NCBI RefSeq assembly: GCF_003353425.1 | Contig: NZ_QRAO01000001.1 | Span: 1,240,075 to 1,304,074, forward strand | DNA length: 64,000 nt | Direction of reading: 5' to 3' | DNA from: Marinirhabdus gelatinilytica | GTDB lineage: Bacteria > Bacteroidota > Bacteroidia > Flavobacteriales > Flavobacteriaceae | Notes under the pieces: generated by a model | Told to the model about the DNA's origin: nothing | The model's database searches: none | The model's input: only the letters and a program-made list of their open reading frames with translations | Shown: positions 44,790-56,900 of the stretch, in pieces | Numbering within the stretch: the first letter of the stretch is position 1 | How the letters are laid out: the number at the start of each line of letters is the position of its first letter | Position numbers and translations under genes: made by a program

Positions 44790-46325
44790 CTATTTGATCA
44801 ATTTAGTTAATATCCCCAATACACTTCTAATTACTGTGGGGCTGGTGAGCACTTTTTCAAGCGCTCCTTTGCTGGAGCTTCTGCGGCGGCTGGAACTACT
44901 TCGTCGGGAAGTCGAGCGCTTGGCAGCTTTTTTTTCTTTTTCGGCCTTTGCCTTGGCTTCCTCTTTGTTGGCAGTTTCAATTTTTTCGTTCAGCAGCTCA
45001 TAGGCGCTCTCACGGTCTATTTCCTCGTTATATACGGGAATAAGTTTTGAGTCGTCCAACAAGTCCTTCAGTTCCTCATCGCTCAATACATCCATACGGC
45101 TCATTGGGGCACGAAGCATGGTGGCTGCCAAGGGCGTTGGAATTCCTTTTTCGTTCAGTACGCTAACCAACGCTTCCCCAATCCCCAAGGAGGTAAGTAC
45201 TTCGTCGGTTTTGTAATACTCTGAGATTGGATAATTTTCAGCAGTGAGTTTAATCGCCTTTCTGTCCTTCGCAGTAAAGGCCCGTAACGCATGCTGGATT
45301 TTTAGCCCTAACTGGCTCAGCACTGCATCGGGCACATCGGTTGGGTTTTGGGTCACAAAGTACAGTCCTACTCCTTTGGAGCGTATCAATTTTACAATAC
45401 TTTCAATCTGGTCCAAAAGCGCATCATTGGCTTCTTTAAAGATGAGGTGGGCCTCGTCTATAAAAATCACCAGTTCCGGTCTGCCGCTATCACCCTGTTC
45501 TGGAAAGGTGCTATATACTTCGGCAAGTAGGCAGAGCATAAAGGTGGAGAATAGTTTGGGACGGTCTTGTATATCGGTCAGGCGAACAATGTTTATATAG
45601 CCCATTCCGTTTTCATCTACGCGCAGGAGGTCGTCCGTATCAAACGATTTTTCACCAAAAAACATGTCGCCGCCTTGTTGTTCAAGGGCTACGATCTTTC
45701 TTAGGATAGCTCCAGTTGAGGCTGGAGAAATACGGCCGTAATGTTTGGTTATTTCATCTTTTCCCTCGCCTGTGGCATATTGAAGAATTTTTTTGAAATC
45801 CTTTAAATCCAGTAGCGGCAATTTATTATCATCACAATATTTAAACAGCACCGAAATAATCCCCGCTTGCGTTTCAGAAACGTTCAAAATTCTTGAGATG
45901 AGAACGGGCCCAAACTCGCTTACCGTAGCCCGTAACCTAACGCCCGCTTGTTCCGAGAGCGATAAAACTTCTACTGGAAACTTTTGTGCGTTGAACGGAA
46001 TGCCAATTTTCTCGTGGCGCTCGTCTATCTTGGGGTGTCCCGGGCTGGGTTGGGCTATTCCTGAAAGATCTCCTTTCATGTCCATTAACAATACCGGCAC
46101 CCCTTTTTCTGAAAGGTTTTCGGCCAGCACCTGTAATGTTTTGGTTTTTCCCGTACCCGTTGCTCCCGCGATGAGACCATGACGGTTCATTGTTTTTAGG
46201 GGGACCTTTACCAAAGCATTGGTAATGGTTTCACCATCCAGCATGGCGGCTCCTAAGGTGATCGAATCGCCCTTGGTAGTGTAGCCTTGCGTAATGTGGT
46301 CGAAAAACTTCTGCGTATCTGCCAT
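44790..46325 (-). CDS. HerA-like ATPase, DUF853 family
   Basis: A 511-residue ATPase of the HerA/VirB4-like helicase group. Walker A is GATGTGKTKTL and Walker B LVIFIDEAHLIF; the arginine-rich C-terminal tail (AAKRSTSRRSSSSRRRSSSK) is low in complexity. Proteins of this family are widespread with unclear role; DNA translocation or repair is often assumed. The ATG at 46325 is preferred, as two ATGs upstream (46343, 46355) add a few unusual residues and overlap a -7-like box TATTTTTA. Confidence 0.88.
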   Translation of the reverse strand: MADTQKFFDHITQGYTTKGDSITLGAAMLDGETITNALVKVPLKTMNRHGLIAGATGTGKTKTLQVLAENLSEKGVPVLLMDMKGDLSGIAQPSPGHPKIDERHEKIGIPFNAQKFPVEVLSLSEQAGVRLRATVSEFGPVLISRILNVSETQAGIISVLFKYCDDNKLPLLDLKDFKKILQYATGEGKDEITKHYGRISPASTGAILRKIVALEQQGGDMFFGEKSFDTDDLLRVDENGMGYINIVRLTDIQDRPKLFSTFMLCLLAEVYSTFPEQGDSGRPELVIFIDEAHLIFKEANDALLDQIESIVKLIRSKGVGLYFVTQNPTDVPDAVLSQLGLKIQHALRAFTAKDRKAIKLTAENYPISEYYKTDEVLTSLGIGEALVSVLNEKGIPTPLAATMLRAPMSRMDVLSDEELKDLLDDSKLIPVYNEEIDRESAYELLNEKIETANKEEAKAKAEKEKKAAKRSTSRRSSSSRRRSSSKGALEKVLTSPTVIRSVLGILTKLIK

Positions 46326-46410
46326 GCGGTTGAAATTTGGCATAAAAATACGCATTGTACGAGACCCTGTAAAATATTAGGTATTTTTATTGAAACTTTA
46401 ACCAAAACGT

Positions 46411-46917
46411 ATGAAAGCATTGTATCTATTGCTTGGTTTGTGTGCTATTTGTATAATCAATGCGTGCAACCAGCACGAGCAAGAACCTGAGAAAATTGTA
46501 TCCACTATCTCGCTAAAGAAGCCTGAGGCCCCCATATTTCATCAATCCCATGAGCCCAAGAAGCAAAACACCCCTTTTAGCGATGCTGTTCAGGTTGGGA
46601 ATACATTCTATCTTGCTGGTCAAATTGGGATGGACCACTCGGTAAGAGAATTGGTTGAGGGAGGTATAAAAGCCGAAACAAAACAGGCCTTGGAAAATAT
46701 TAAGGCTGTTCTAATACAACATCAGCTTAAGATGCAGGATGTGGTAAAAGTAACTGTGATCTTAGATGATATTCAAGATTTTGCCGCGTTCAATGAAGTG
46801 TATGTGCAGTACTTTCCGCAGAAACCTGCACGGACTACCTTTGCAGCCAAAGCTCTTGCCAGAGGGGCGAAGGTTGAGATTGATGTGATAGCTGTACGTG
46901 GAATCCCTAAAAATTAA
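46411..46917 (+). CDS. RidA/YjgF-family lipoprotein
   Basis: A 168-residue protein with a lipoprotein signal ending at Cys 19 (CIINAC) and a complete RidA domain: AVQVGNTFYLAGQIG, ALENIKAVLIQ, DVVKVTVILDDIQDFAAFNE, then PARTTFAAKAL with the substrate-binding Arg, and VEIDVIAV. Cytosolic RidA deaminates reactive enamines and imines. The lipid anchor puts this copy in the envelope, where its substrate is unclear. Confidence 0.9.
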   Translation: MKALYLLLGLCAICIINACNQHEQEPEKIVSTISLKKPEAPIFHQSHEPKKQNTPFSDAVQVGNTFYLAGQIGMDHSVRELVEGGIKAETKQALENIKAVLIQHQLKMQDVVKVTVILDDIQDFAAFNEVYVQYFPQKPARTTFAAKALARGAKVEIDVIAVRGIPKN

Positions 46918-46927
46918 AAGCCCAAAT

Positions 46928-46957
46928 CCCACCTTGAGGGGGGGCGAAGGGGGGTGT
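46928..46957. repeat. GC-rich repeat element, second copy
   Basis: CCCACCTTGAGGGGGGGCG followed by AAGGGGGGTGT, a degenerate copy of the element at 37073. Confidence 0.4.
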
Positions 46958-47106
46958 AAATCAAAAAATACAATTAGAAATCCCCAACCACAACCCACTG
47001 CCACTGAAAGAGCTTTTTTTAAGTAAAATGACTTATCATTTATTACCACTGTAAACTGTAAACTTATTTTATACCAACTACCACTGCTACTGCAAACTAA
47101 AAGCTG

Positions 47107-47114
47107 TAAATTTG
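47107..47114 (+). promoter_or_regulatory. -7 promoter box of queE, predicted leaderless start
   Basis: TAAATTTG matches TAnnTTTG and ends 5 bases before the queE ATG. Confidence 0.5.
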
Positions 47115-47119
47115 CCGGA

Positions 47120-47749
47120 ATGAAGACTGAAGTACAAGAAAGCGTTGAAAAAGGGACGATGCTGCCTTTGATGGAAGAATTTTACACCATTCAGGGAGAA
47201 GGCTACCATAAAGGCACTGCTGCTTATTTTATACGAGTGGGTGGTTGCGATGTAGGTTGCCATTGGTGCGATGTGAAAGAGAGCTGGAACCCTAATATAC
47301 ATCCGCCAACCGATATTGTTTCCATTGCTGAAAACGCTTCAAAATATGCAAAGACCATTGTGATAACTGGTGGAGAGCCTTTAACCTGGGATATGGGCCC
47401 GCTAACCTCTTTGCTGAAGGAAAAGGGAATGGACACCCACATTGAAACTTCTGGTGCATACAAGCTAAGCGGTACTTGGGATTGGGTTTGCCTTTCCCCT
47501 AAAAAAATGAAACTCCCAACCCCCGAAGTGTATGCAGCAGCCAATGAGTTGAAAGTGATAATATATAATAACGATGATTTTCGTTTTGCCGAAGAACAGG
47601 CCGCCAAGGTTTCTAACGATTGCAAACTCTACCTGCAACCCGAATGGAGCAAGCGCGATAAAGTGATCCCTAAAATAGTAGATTACGTAATGCAGCATCC
47701 AAAATGGGTTGTCTCACTACAAACACATAAATATCTAAATATCCCTTAG
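47120..47749 (+). CDS. queE: 7-carboxy-7-deazaguanine synthase
   Basis: A 209-residue radical SAM enzyme of queuosine biosynthesis that contracts the ring of 6-carboxytetrahydropterin, itself made from the product of FolE (gene at 60.9 kb). The cluster-binding Cys motif CX3CX2C is in GGCDVGCHWCDVKESWN; GGEPLTW is the SAM-binding segment. The N-terminal MEEFYTIQGEG is a family signature. Ends at a shared bidirectional terminator. Confidence 0.96.
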   Translation: MKTEVQESVEKGTMLPLMEEFYTIQGEGYHKGTAAYFIRVGGCDVGCHWCDVKESWNPNIHPPTDIVSIAENASKYAKTIVITGGEPLTWDMGPLTSLLKEKGMDTHIETSGAYKLSGTWDWVCLSPKKMKLPTPEVYAAANELKVIIYNNDDFRFAEEQAAKVSNDCKLYLQPEWSKRDKVIPKIVDYVMQHPKWVVSLQTHKYLNIP

Positions 47750-47763
47750 TCCTGAAGGAGAAC

Positions 47764-47809
47764 AAAAAAAACCGTGCCGCAATGTAACTTTTGCAGCACG
47801 GTTTTTTTT
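47764..47809. terminator. Bidirectional terminator between queE and the DUF2911 gene
   Basis: Stem ACCGTGC/GCACGGT flanked by A7 on the left and T8 on the right, lying between two convergent genes. Confidence 0.9.
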
Positions 47810-47850
47810 GTGTGAGAGTATGAGTTTTCCCTTTGGGGGCTAGAGGGCTT

Positions 47851-48402
47851 CTACATTGTCACGCTCATAAATGGAACGGCCACTCGGGTGGTTCCCCAGC
47901 CCAAATGCATGTGCACACCACCTTCTGCTTCTTCAAAAGCAATACTAAAGGCTTCCAGAGAGTCATCGGCCTTAGTTACCTTGCCTGTAGTGCGAACCAC
48001 ATCGTTGGCTTGGTCATAACTATATGCGCCCCAAACGTTGGTATCCTTGCTCAAGATAATGGTCCAAGTGTCTTCCCCAGGAATGGTAAAGAACGAATAG
48101 GTGCCGGCAGGAACCACTTTGTCGCCTACCTTCATAGCTTGATAAAGGGTGATTTCAGCGGCTTCATTGGCACCCGTTCTCCAAACTTTTCCTGTAGGGG
48201 CAAGTTTGCCTAGGGGTCGATCTTTGAGTTGTGGCCTGCTGTAGGCTATTTTTACCAATTTGTTGCTATCTCTATGGCTGGCGGGATAAGCAGCTACGTC
48301 CATTGGACTTTTGTCAAGTTCGTCAAATTTTTGTGCGTTCATGGTTCCAGTACAAACAAATAGTACGGAGAGGAATAAGGCTGTGAGAAATGAGTTTTTC
48401 AT
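47851..48402 (-). CDS. DUF2911 exported protein
   Basis: A 183-residue protein with signal peptide MKNSFLTALFLSVLFVC ending near MNAQ. The DUF2911 core is visible: IAYSRPQLKDRPLGKLAP, GKVWRTGANEAAEITLYQ and GTYSFFTIPGEDTWTIIL. The family is common in Bacteroidota, of unknown function. A near -7 box TATCTTTA is found upstream of its start on the minus strand. Confidence 0.9.
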   Translation of the reverse strand: MKNSFLTALFLSVLFVCTGTMNAQKFDELDKSPMDVAAYPASHRDSNKLVKIAYSRPQLKDRPLGKLAPTGKVWRTGANEAAEITLYQAMKVGDKVVPAGTYSFFTIPGEDTWTIILSKDTNVWGAYSYDQANDVVRTTGKVTKADDSLEAFSIAFEEAEGGVHMHLGWGTTRVAVPFMSVTM

Positions 48403-50667
<2,265 letters not shown>

Positions 50668-50692
50668 CATAAAAAAGTAGTTAAAGTTAGCT

Positions 50693-50724
50693 AAAAACCT
50701 ATGGGAGCTCCCATAGGTTTTTTT
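50693..50724 (+). terminator. Intrinsic terminator of gyrB
   Basis: A perfect 24-bp palindrome AACCTATGGGAG/CTCCCATAGGTT followed by T-rich sequence. Located 28 bases after the gyrB stop. Confidence 0.92.
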
Positions 50725-50741
50725 ATTTTGAAAAAAAAGTT

Positions 50742-51758
50742 ATGAAAATTCATTTGTTTGTATTAGCGATTTTTGTTTCGGGTTTCGTTTCAGCACAAGA
50801 AAACCTTGAGGATCTTTTAGCTGCCGGTATCGAGGATGCCCAGCGTTTTTCGGCTGGATATATTTCACCTGCCACAGAGGGGATGATGTACAACCTTTCC
50901 AATAGTTGGGCGCAGTCTGCCGAGGTGAAAAAACCACTGAAATTTGAAATTTCCATCATTGGAAACGCCACTTTTGTTAATGACGACCGTAAAACATTCA
51001 CTCTGAACACGGCAGATTATAACAACCTTCAATTTAGAGATGGCAGTGCGTCCAAAGACGTGGCCACTGCTTTTGGTGAAAATAATCCCGATATTATTGT
51101 GTTCGCCGAAGTGCGGGATGGCCCTTTTACCGATGAGGTGGAATTCCAACTCCCCCAAGGACTTGCATCGGTAAACGTAAACGTATTGCCAACAGCTTTT
51201 CTACAAGGGCGGATAGGTGTTTTTAAAGCTACGGAGGTAAAGCTAAGATATTTCCCAAAAGTTGAACGGGAAGATGTAAGAACTGGACTCTTTGGCGTAG
51301 GATTGCAACACGAATTCACACAATGGTTGCCTGCCGAAAAAGCGTTTCCCGTGGCTATTTCTGGATTGATCACCTACAACAACCTGAACGCCAATTATGA
51401 TTTTACGGACGATGATGTAATTGATGGGGAAAACCAACAGTTCGACCTAAATATGGATACGTGGGTGTTTCAGGTACACGCATCTACGAAATTGCCAATA
51501 GTTAACTTCTATGGGGGATTGGGATACGTAACCGGAAAGTCGGATTTTGATGTACTGGGGACCTATCGGGTGAGAGGGGGAATTCCCCTGTTCGAGACCA
51601 CAAACGAGTTTACCGATCCTTTTTCAGTTGAGAACAAAATTTCTGGAGTACGGGCCACAGTAGGAGCAAAATTACAGCTAGGGTTCTTTGGCTTGCACGC
51701 AGATTATAACATTTCAGAATACAGTACGGTGACCGTTGGGACACACTTCGGAATTTAA
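50742..51758 (+). CDS. Predicted outer-membrane protein, DUF6588-like
   Basis: A 338-residue protein: signal peptide MKIHLFVLAIFVSGFVSAQ, a short helical stretch ENLEDLLAAGIEDAQRFSAGY, then a beta-rich barrel region ending TVTVGTHFGI. The start with DAxxFxxxYxxPxxxGxxxxLSNxWxxxA is that of the DUF6588 family of Bacteroidota outer-membrane proteins; I give this from memory. Function unknown. It begins just after the gyrB terminator. Confidence 0.8.
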   Translation: MKIHLFVLAIFVSGFVSAQENLEDLLAAGIEDAQRFSAGYISPATEGMMYNLSNSWAQSAEVKKPLKFEISIIGNATFVNDDRKTFTLNTADYNNLQFRDGSASKDVATAFGENNPDIIVFAEVRDGPFTDEVEFQLPQGLASVNVNVLPTAFLQGRIGVFKATEVKLRYFPKVEREDVRTGLFGVGLQHEFTQWLPAEKAFPVAISGLITYNNLNANYDFTDDDVIDGENQQFDLNMDTWVFQVHASTKLPIVNFYGGLGYVTGKSDFDVLGTYRVRGGIPLFETTNEFTDPFSVENKISGVRATVGAKLQLGFFGLHADYNISEYSTVTVGTHFGI

Positions 51759-51792
51759 CCCTTTGTTACCATAATAAATACGCATAGAATTG

Positions 51793-51800
51793 TATTTTTG
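51793..51800 (+). promoter_or_regulatory. -7 promoter box of mdh
   Basis: TATTTTTG matches TAnnTTTG, 39 bases before the mdh start. Confidence 0.6.
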
Positions 51801-51839
51801 CACTTTACAAACCCATAACCAAATAAAATAATATAGAAA

Positions 51840-52766
51840 ATGAAAGTAACCGTTGTAGGAGCAGGTGCTGTAGGTGCAAGTTGTGCCGAGTATATTGCCA
51901 TTAAGAATTTTGCGAGCGAAGTAGTATTGTTGGACATCAAAGAAGGCTATGCCGAAGGAAAGGCCATGGACCTTATGCAAACAGCATCGTTAAATGGTTT
52001 TGACACCAAGATCACGGGCTCAACCAGTGACTACTCCAAAACAGCCAATAGCGACATTTGTGTGATTACCTCAGGAATACCAAGAAAACCGGGAATGACC
52101 CGTGAAGAGTTGATTGGTATAAACGCTGGTATTGTAAAATCGGTTTCTTCAGACTTAATAAAACATTCGCCAGATACTATTATTATTGTAGTGAGTAACC
52201 CAATGGACACGATGACCTATCTGGTACACAAAACAACCGATCTTCCCAAAAACCGAATCATTGGAATGGGTGGAGCCCTGGATAGCGCACGTTTCAAATA
52301 CCGTTTGGCCGAAGCTTTGGGAGCACCCATTAGCGATGTAGACGGAATGGTAATTGGCGGCCACAGCGACAAAGGGATGGTCCCGTTAACACGCTTGGCC
52401 ACTCGAAACAGCGTACCGGTAACCGAATTTATCAGCGACGAGCGTCTGGACCAAGTACGGGAGGACACCAAAGTAGGAGGGGCAACACTAACCAAACTGT
52501 TGGGTACCTCTGCCTGGTATGCGCCAGGTGCTGCGGTAAGCGGATTGGTACAGGCCATTGCTTGTGACCAAAAGAAAATTTTCCCTTGCTCAACCATGCT
52601 GGAAGGCGAATACGGCTTGAACGACTTATGTATTGGAGTTCCCGTGGTATTGGGCCGTAACGGAATCGAAAAAATTGTAGAAATAGAACTGAACGATGCC
52701 GAAGCAGCACACATGAAAGAAAGTGCCGAAGGTGTAAGCAAAACCAACGGTTTGTTGGAGCTGTAA
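51840..52766 (+). CDS. mdh: Malate dehydrogenase
   Basis: A 308-residue LDH-like malate dehydrogenase that oxidises malate to oxaloacetate with NAD, feeding the citrate synthase at 12.4 kb. The Rossmann motif is VVGAGAVGASCAEYI. Substrate-binding Arg residues lie in ITSGIPRKPGMTREEL and the catalytic His in VIGGHSDKGMVPL. Length and motifs agree with the tetrameric type. It has its own promoter box and terminator. Confidence 0.97.
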   Translation: MKVTVVGAGAVGASCAEYIAIKNFASEVVLLDIKEGYAEGKAMDLMQTASLNGFDTKITGSTSDYSKTANSDICVITSGIPRKPGMTREELIGINAGIVKSVSSDLIKHSPDTIIIVVSNPMDTMTYLVHKTTDLPKNRIIGMGGALDSARFKYRLAEALGAPISDVDGMVIGGHSDKGMVPLTRLATRNSVPVTEFISDERLDQVREDTKVGGATLTKLLGTSAWYAPGAAVSGLVQAIACDQKKIFPCSTMLEGEYGLNDLCIGVPVVLGRNGIEKIVEIELNDAEAAHMKESAEGVSKTNGLLEL

Positions 52767-52787
52767 CAGGATACACTATTAAAACCG

Positions 52788-52823
52788 AACCTCAAGAGAT
52801 TTCTAATCTTTTGAGGTTTTTTT
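52788..52823 (+). terminator. Intrinsic terminator of mdh
   Basis: Stem AACCTCAAGAGAT/ATCTTTTGAGGTT with one mismatch, 5-base loop and seven T. Confidence 0.88.
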
Positions 52824-52920
52824 ATGCAGCCTTTTTAGGTTTGAGAGCTGGAGGTTAAGGCTCTCCTAAGTCCTAAGCCGTAAAGTCTTATGTCTAAATT
52901 TTTTTCACACAATGGCCTAA

Positions 52921-52950
52921 CGTCATTCCGAACGAGGTATGAGGAGGGAC
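52921..52950. repeat. GTCATTCCGAACG-type short repeat
   Basis: CGTCATTCCGAACGAGGTAT followed by GAGGAGGGAC resembles the GTCATTTCGAAGCGTAGCGA element at 57230-57257. Such elements are scattered in many flavobacterial intergenic regions. Confidence 0.45.
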
Positions 52951-53030
52951 ATTATTTCTAAAATCTCACATCTCAAGCTTTACTTCTAAAATCTAAAATC
53001 CAAAACTCCCCATCTCCAATCAATTTTCCC

Positions 53031-53038
53031 TATATTTG
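53031..53038 (+). promoter_or_regulatory. -7 promoter box, predicted leaderless start
   Basis: TATATTTG matches TAnnTTTG and ends 4 bases before the GTG start at 53043. Confidence 0.5.
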
Positions 53039-53042
53039 GCGC

Positions 53043-53642
53043 GTGAACTCAAAATGGTACATAAGTTTATTGGTTATTGCACTGGCTTTCATTGGGATAA
53101 GCTCAGAGCAAATGCTTGTGCCCAATCAGGAAATTGTGGTCCAGTTCAATGCCGATGCGGTGAGCGATCAACAAACACAAGATGCCATTACGAACGTTAC
53201 CAGCAGGCTGCAATCCATTGGAATTGAAAGGATTCAGGTTGTTGAGGATTTTAGCGGAAATTTAAAGATCACTTATTATAGTGCTGTTACCGTTGAGGTG
53301 GTTAAGAGTTTATTGGCCAAAGAACAGCTTCAACTAGCACAAAACACCCAACAGGACAACAAGCAGCCTTTTGGGGAATACCCAAAAACCTACCAACTCA
53401 ACATAAGCGAAATACAACTTGCCGAAGGTGCCAATATGGGCCTCAACGGAACTCTGGTTGAGGTAAAGTCTGGTTTCGAATGGTACATCAATCCACTGAA
53501 TTATTTAGGTGGGGCTTCCATGGAAATAGGTTTGGGACAAACTTTTGAGGATATAGCCTTCACCTGCTACGGTGATGTGGCATTAGGGATAGATACCGCT
53601 TCCTATAAAATCCCCGAAGTACGTGCAGGCCCCTTGGCATAG
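53043..53642 (+). CDS. Conserved exported or membrane-anchored protein upstream of secDF
   Basis: A 199-residue protein with an N-terminal hydrophobic stretch (WYISLLVIALAFIGISS) that may be a signal or anchor. The next part, QEIVVQFNADAVSDQQTQ and ITYYSAVTVEVVKSLL, suggests an alpha/beta fold. I recognise no domain. GTG at 53043 is the only reasonable start, directly after a -7 box. It precedes secDF by 267 bases, but shared function is unproven. Confidence 0.7.
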   Translation: MNSKWYISLLVIALAFIGISSEQMLVPNQEIVVQFNADAVSDQQTQDAITNVTSRLQSIGIERIQVVEDFSGNLKITYYSAVTVEVVKSLLAKEQLQLAQNTQQDNKQPFGEYPKTYQLNISEIQLAEGANMGLNGTLVEVKSGFEWYINPLNYLGGASMEIGLGQTFEDIAFTCYGDVALGIDTASYKIPEVRAGPLA

Positions 53643-53832
53643 GGGATGTATACTGTTCAATATGCTGGATACGCTTTTCACTGCTAGAAAATTTTCAGCA
53701 ATCATCCTACTTTTCAGTTTTTTGCTTTTCAGAAATAAGAACGATCTAAAAATTGTTTCTGAAACAATATATCGCTAGTACGTTCAGTACTTGGCGTTTC
53801 AATAAAATAAATTTTAACTATAGTATTAATTG

Positions 53833-53860
53833 TTGAATGGAAGGGGAACGTATATATTTG
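53833..53860 (+). promoter_or_regulatory. Full promoter of secDF
   Basis: TTG at 53833-53835, a 17-base spacer and TATATTTG at 53853-53860, all within the flavobacterial consensus. A small CCCG/CGGG hairpin (about 53865-53882) lies in the leader. Confidence 0.7.
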
Positions 53861-53909
53861 CCCTCCCGAAAATTATCGGGGACTAAAATTCAACTAAAAA
53901 CAACACAAA

Positions 53910-56900
53910 ATGCAGAATAAAGGACTAGTTACCATTTTTGCTATCCTCTTTGGGATCGTGAGTTTGTACCAGTTATCGTACACTTACATTGCAACATCGG
54001 TAGAAAAAGAGGCTAAGGAATATGCCCAGAGCAATTTTCCTGAAACGCAGCCAGAAGAAAGACAACAAGCCGAAGCACAGTACCTGCTGGACGCAGCCAA
54101 CGAGCCGCAAATGCTGGGTATAGACTATAAAACGGCCAAGGAAAAAGAATTGAACAAAGGTCTGGACCTTAAAGGAGGTATCAACGTGATCCTTCAGGTT
54201 TCGGTAAAGGATATCTTAAAGGGATTGGCAAACAATACCAAGGATCCTGCTTTTAACCAGGCTCTCGCCAATGCAGACGAGCTTCAGAAAGATTCGCAAG
54301 AAACCTATGCAGAGTCTTTCTTTAGAGCTTTTAACGACTTGCCGGGCGACAACAAACTGGCCTCACCAAATATTTTCTTCAACAAAAATTTGGAAGACCA
54401 GATAAACAGTTCCATGACCAACGAGGAAGTGCAGCCTGTTATCACCAGAAAAATAGACGAGTCCATTGCTTCTGCCTTTGAGGTACTCCGTAAGCGTATC
54501 GATAAGTTTGGGGTTACACAGCCCAACTTGCAACGTTTGGGGAACTCTGGGCGTATCTTGGTAGAATTACCGGGAGCTAAGGATATTGAGCGTACAAAAG
54601 ACCTATTGCAGAGTACAGCGCAATTGGAATTTTGGACTGCCTATAAAGCGGAAGCCTTTCAAAGCTTCTTGTTCGAGGCAGATGCAAAGCTGAAGACTAT
54701 GATCTCTCCAAATACGGAAGAAGACGGAGGAGAAACTACCGAAGAGACCACTGGAGACATAGCCGAAACACAACAAGATACTACTGCTGTAGCTACAGAC
54801 ACTACCGCAGTTGCCGATACACAAACTGAAGACGATGATGATTTGGGAGATCTTCTAGGTGAAGATACCGAAGCAGATGCCAGTGACGATCCAGCGGTAA
54901 ACAATCCGTTATTGTCCAAAATTCAGTTTGGTGCTCCTGGAAGCCCGATTATTGCTTCTGTTGCCATAGAGGACCAAGCAACCGTAAAGGAGTATTTGAA
55001 CAACCCACAGGTGCGTCAATTGTTGCCTACTGAGTTACGTTACACGAAATTTGTGTGGGGCTTGCCAACGGCTAGAGAGATAACTGTAGACGGCGAAACC
55101 GAAACAGTAGACTTTGTAGACCTATACGCCTTGGTAGGAAACCGTGAGAACGAAGCCCCTTTGAGTGGTGGTGTTGTTACCGATGCGGTACAAACCTACG
55201 ACCAAGTAGGGCGCGTCGCGGTAAGTATGCAAATGAACGGAACAGGAGCCAAGAAGTGGGAAGAAATGACCGGCGAAGCATTTACCAACAAGAGCCAGAT
55301 TGCTATTGTTTTGGACGATGTGGTGTATTCTGCTCCAGGTGTAACCTCTGGCCCTATTGCTGGAGGACGTAGTGAAATTACTGGAGATTTCACCATTGCC
55401 GAAGGACAGGATTTAGCGAACGTACTACGTGCCGGTAAATTACCAGCCTCTGCCGATATTATTCAAGCAGAAGTTGTTGGACCTACATTGGGGCAAGAAG
55501 CTATCGATAGTGGTATGCTATCGTTTGGTATCGCACTATTACTGGTATTGGTTTGGATGATTTTCTATTATGGAAAAGCAGGAGCCTTTGCCGATGTTGC
55601 CTTGGTAGTGAACATTTTGTTCATCTTCGGTATTTTAGCGGGACTTGGAGCGGTATTGACCCTTCCCGGTATTGCAGGTATTGTATTGACCATTGGTATC
55701 TCGGTAGATGCCAACGTACTTATATTTGAAAGGATACGGGAAGAGTTGTCCAAGGGAAAAGCACAGCGCGATGCCATTAACGATGGTTTCAGAAACGCAT
55801 TGTCTTCTATCTTGGATGCCAACATTACCACGGGACTAACAGGACTTATCCTTTTAGTGTTTGGTACAGGACCTATCCAAGGTTTTGCAACTACATTATT
55901 GATAGGTATTGTAACCTCATTGTTTACCGCAATCTTCATTACAAGATTGTTTATAGATCGTTACACCAAGAACGGAAAACCATTGACGTGTTCTACAAGT
56001 ATGACCAAGAATTTGTTCAAGAACGTGAACATCAACTTTCTTGGAAAGCGTAAGGTTGCGTATGTGATTTCTGGAATTTTACTGCTGGTTAGCTTAGGTT
56101 CGTTATTCAGCATTGGGTTGAACCAAGGTGTCGACTTTGTAGGGGGTAGAACCTATACCGTTCGTTTCGACAAGGATGTGAATCCTGCTGAAATTCAAGA
56201 CGATTTGATCGCTGTTTTTGAAAGTGCCGAAGCAAAAACCTACGGTGCGGACAACCAGTTGAAAATCACTACAAAATATAAAGTAGACGAAACCAGTGCG
56301 GCTATCGATAACGAAGTAGAAGCAATGCTATTTGAAGCCTTGCAGCCTAACCTTCCCGCGTCCATGAACCTGGAACAATTCAAGGCAGACGATGATAATA
56401 AAGTGGCTGGACGAATGGAATACTATAAAGTAAGCCCAACCATTGCCGATGACATCAAGAAGTCGTCTTTCTGGGCCGTATTGGGGTCGCTCGTTGTAGT
56501 GTTCTTGTACATCCTGTTGCGTTTTAGAAGATGGCAATTTAGTTTAGGTGCCGTAGCGGCGGTATTCCACGATGTTGTAATCGTGCTGGGTATCTTCTCG
56601 CTTACACATAGGTTTATGCCCTTCAGTATGGAGATAGACCAAAGCTTTATTGCGGCAATCCTTACAGTAATTGGATACTCGCTGAACGATACCGTGGTAG
56701 TATTCGACCGTATTCGTGAGTTCTTTAACGAGCACGCCGGTTGGAAGATGAATCGCATTATAAACAGCGCCTTGAACAGCACATTGAGCCGTACATTGAA
56801 TACCTCTATGACAACCTTGATCGTACTGTTGTGTATCTTCTTTATAGGGGCCGAATCCATCCGCGGGTTGATCTTCGCATTGATGGTGGGTGTAATAGTA

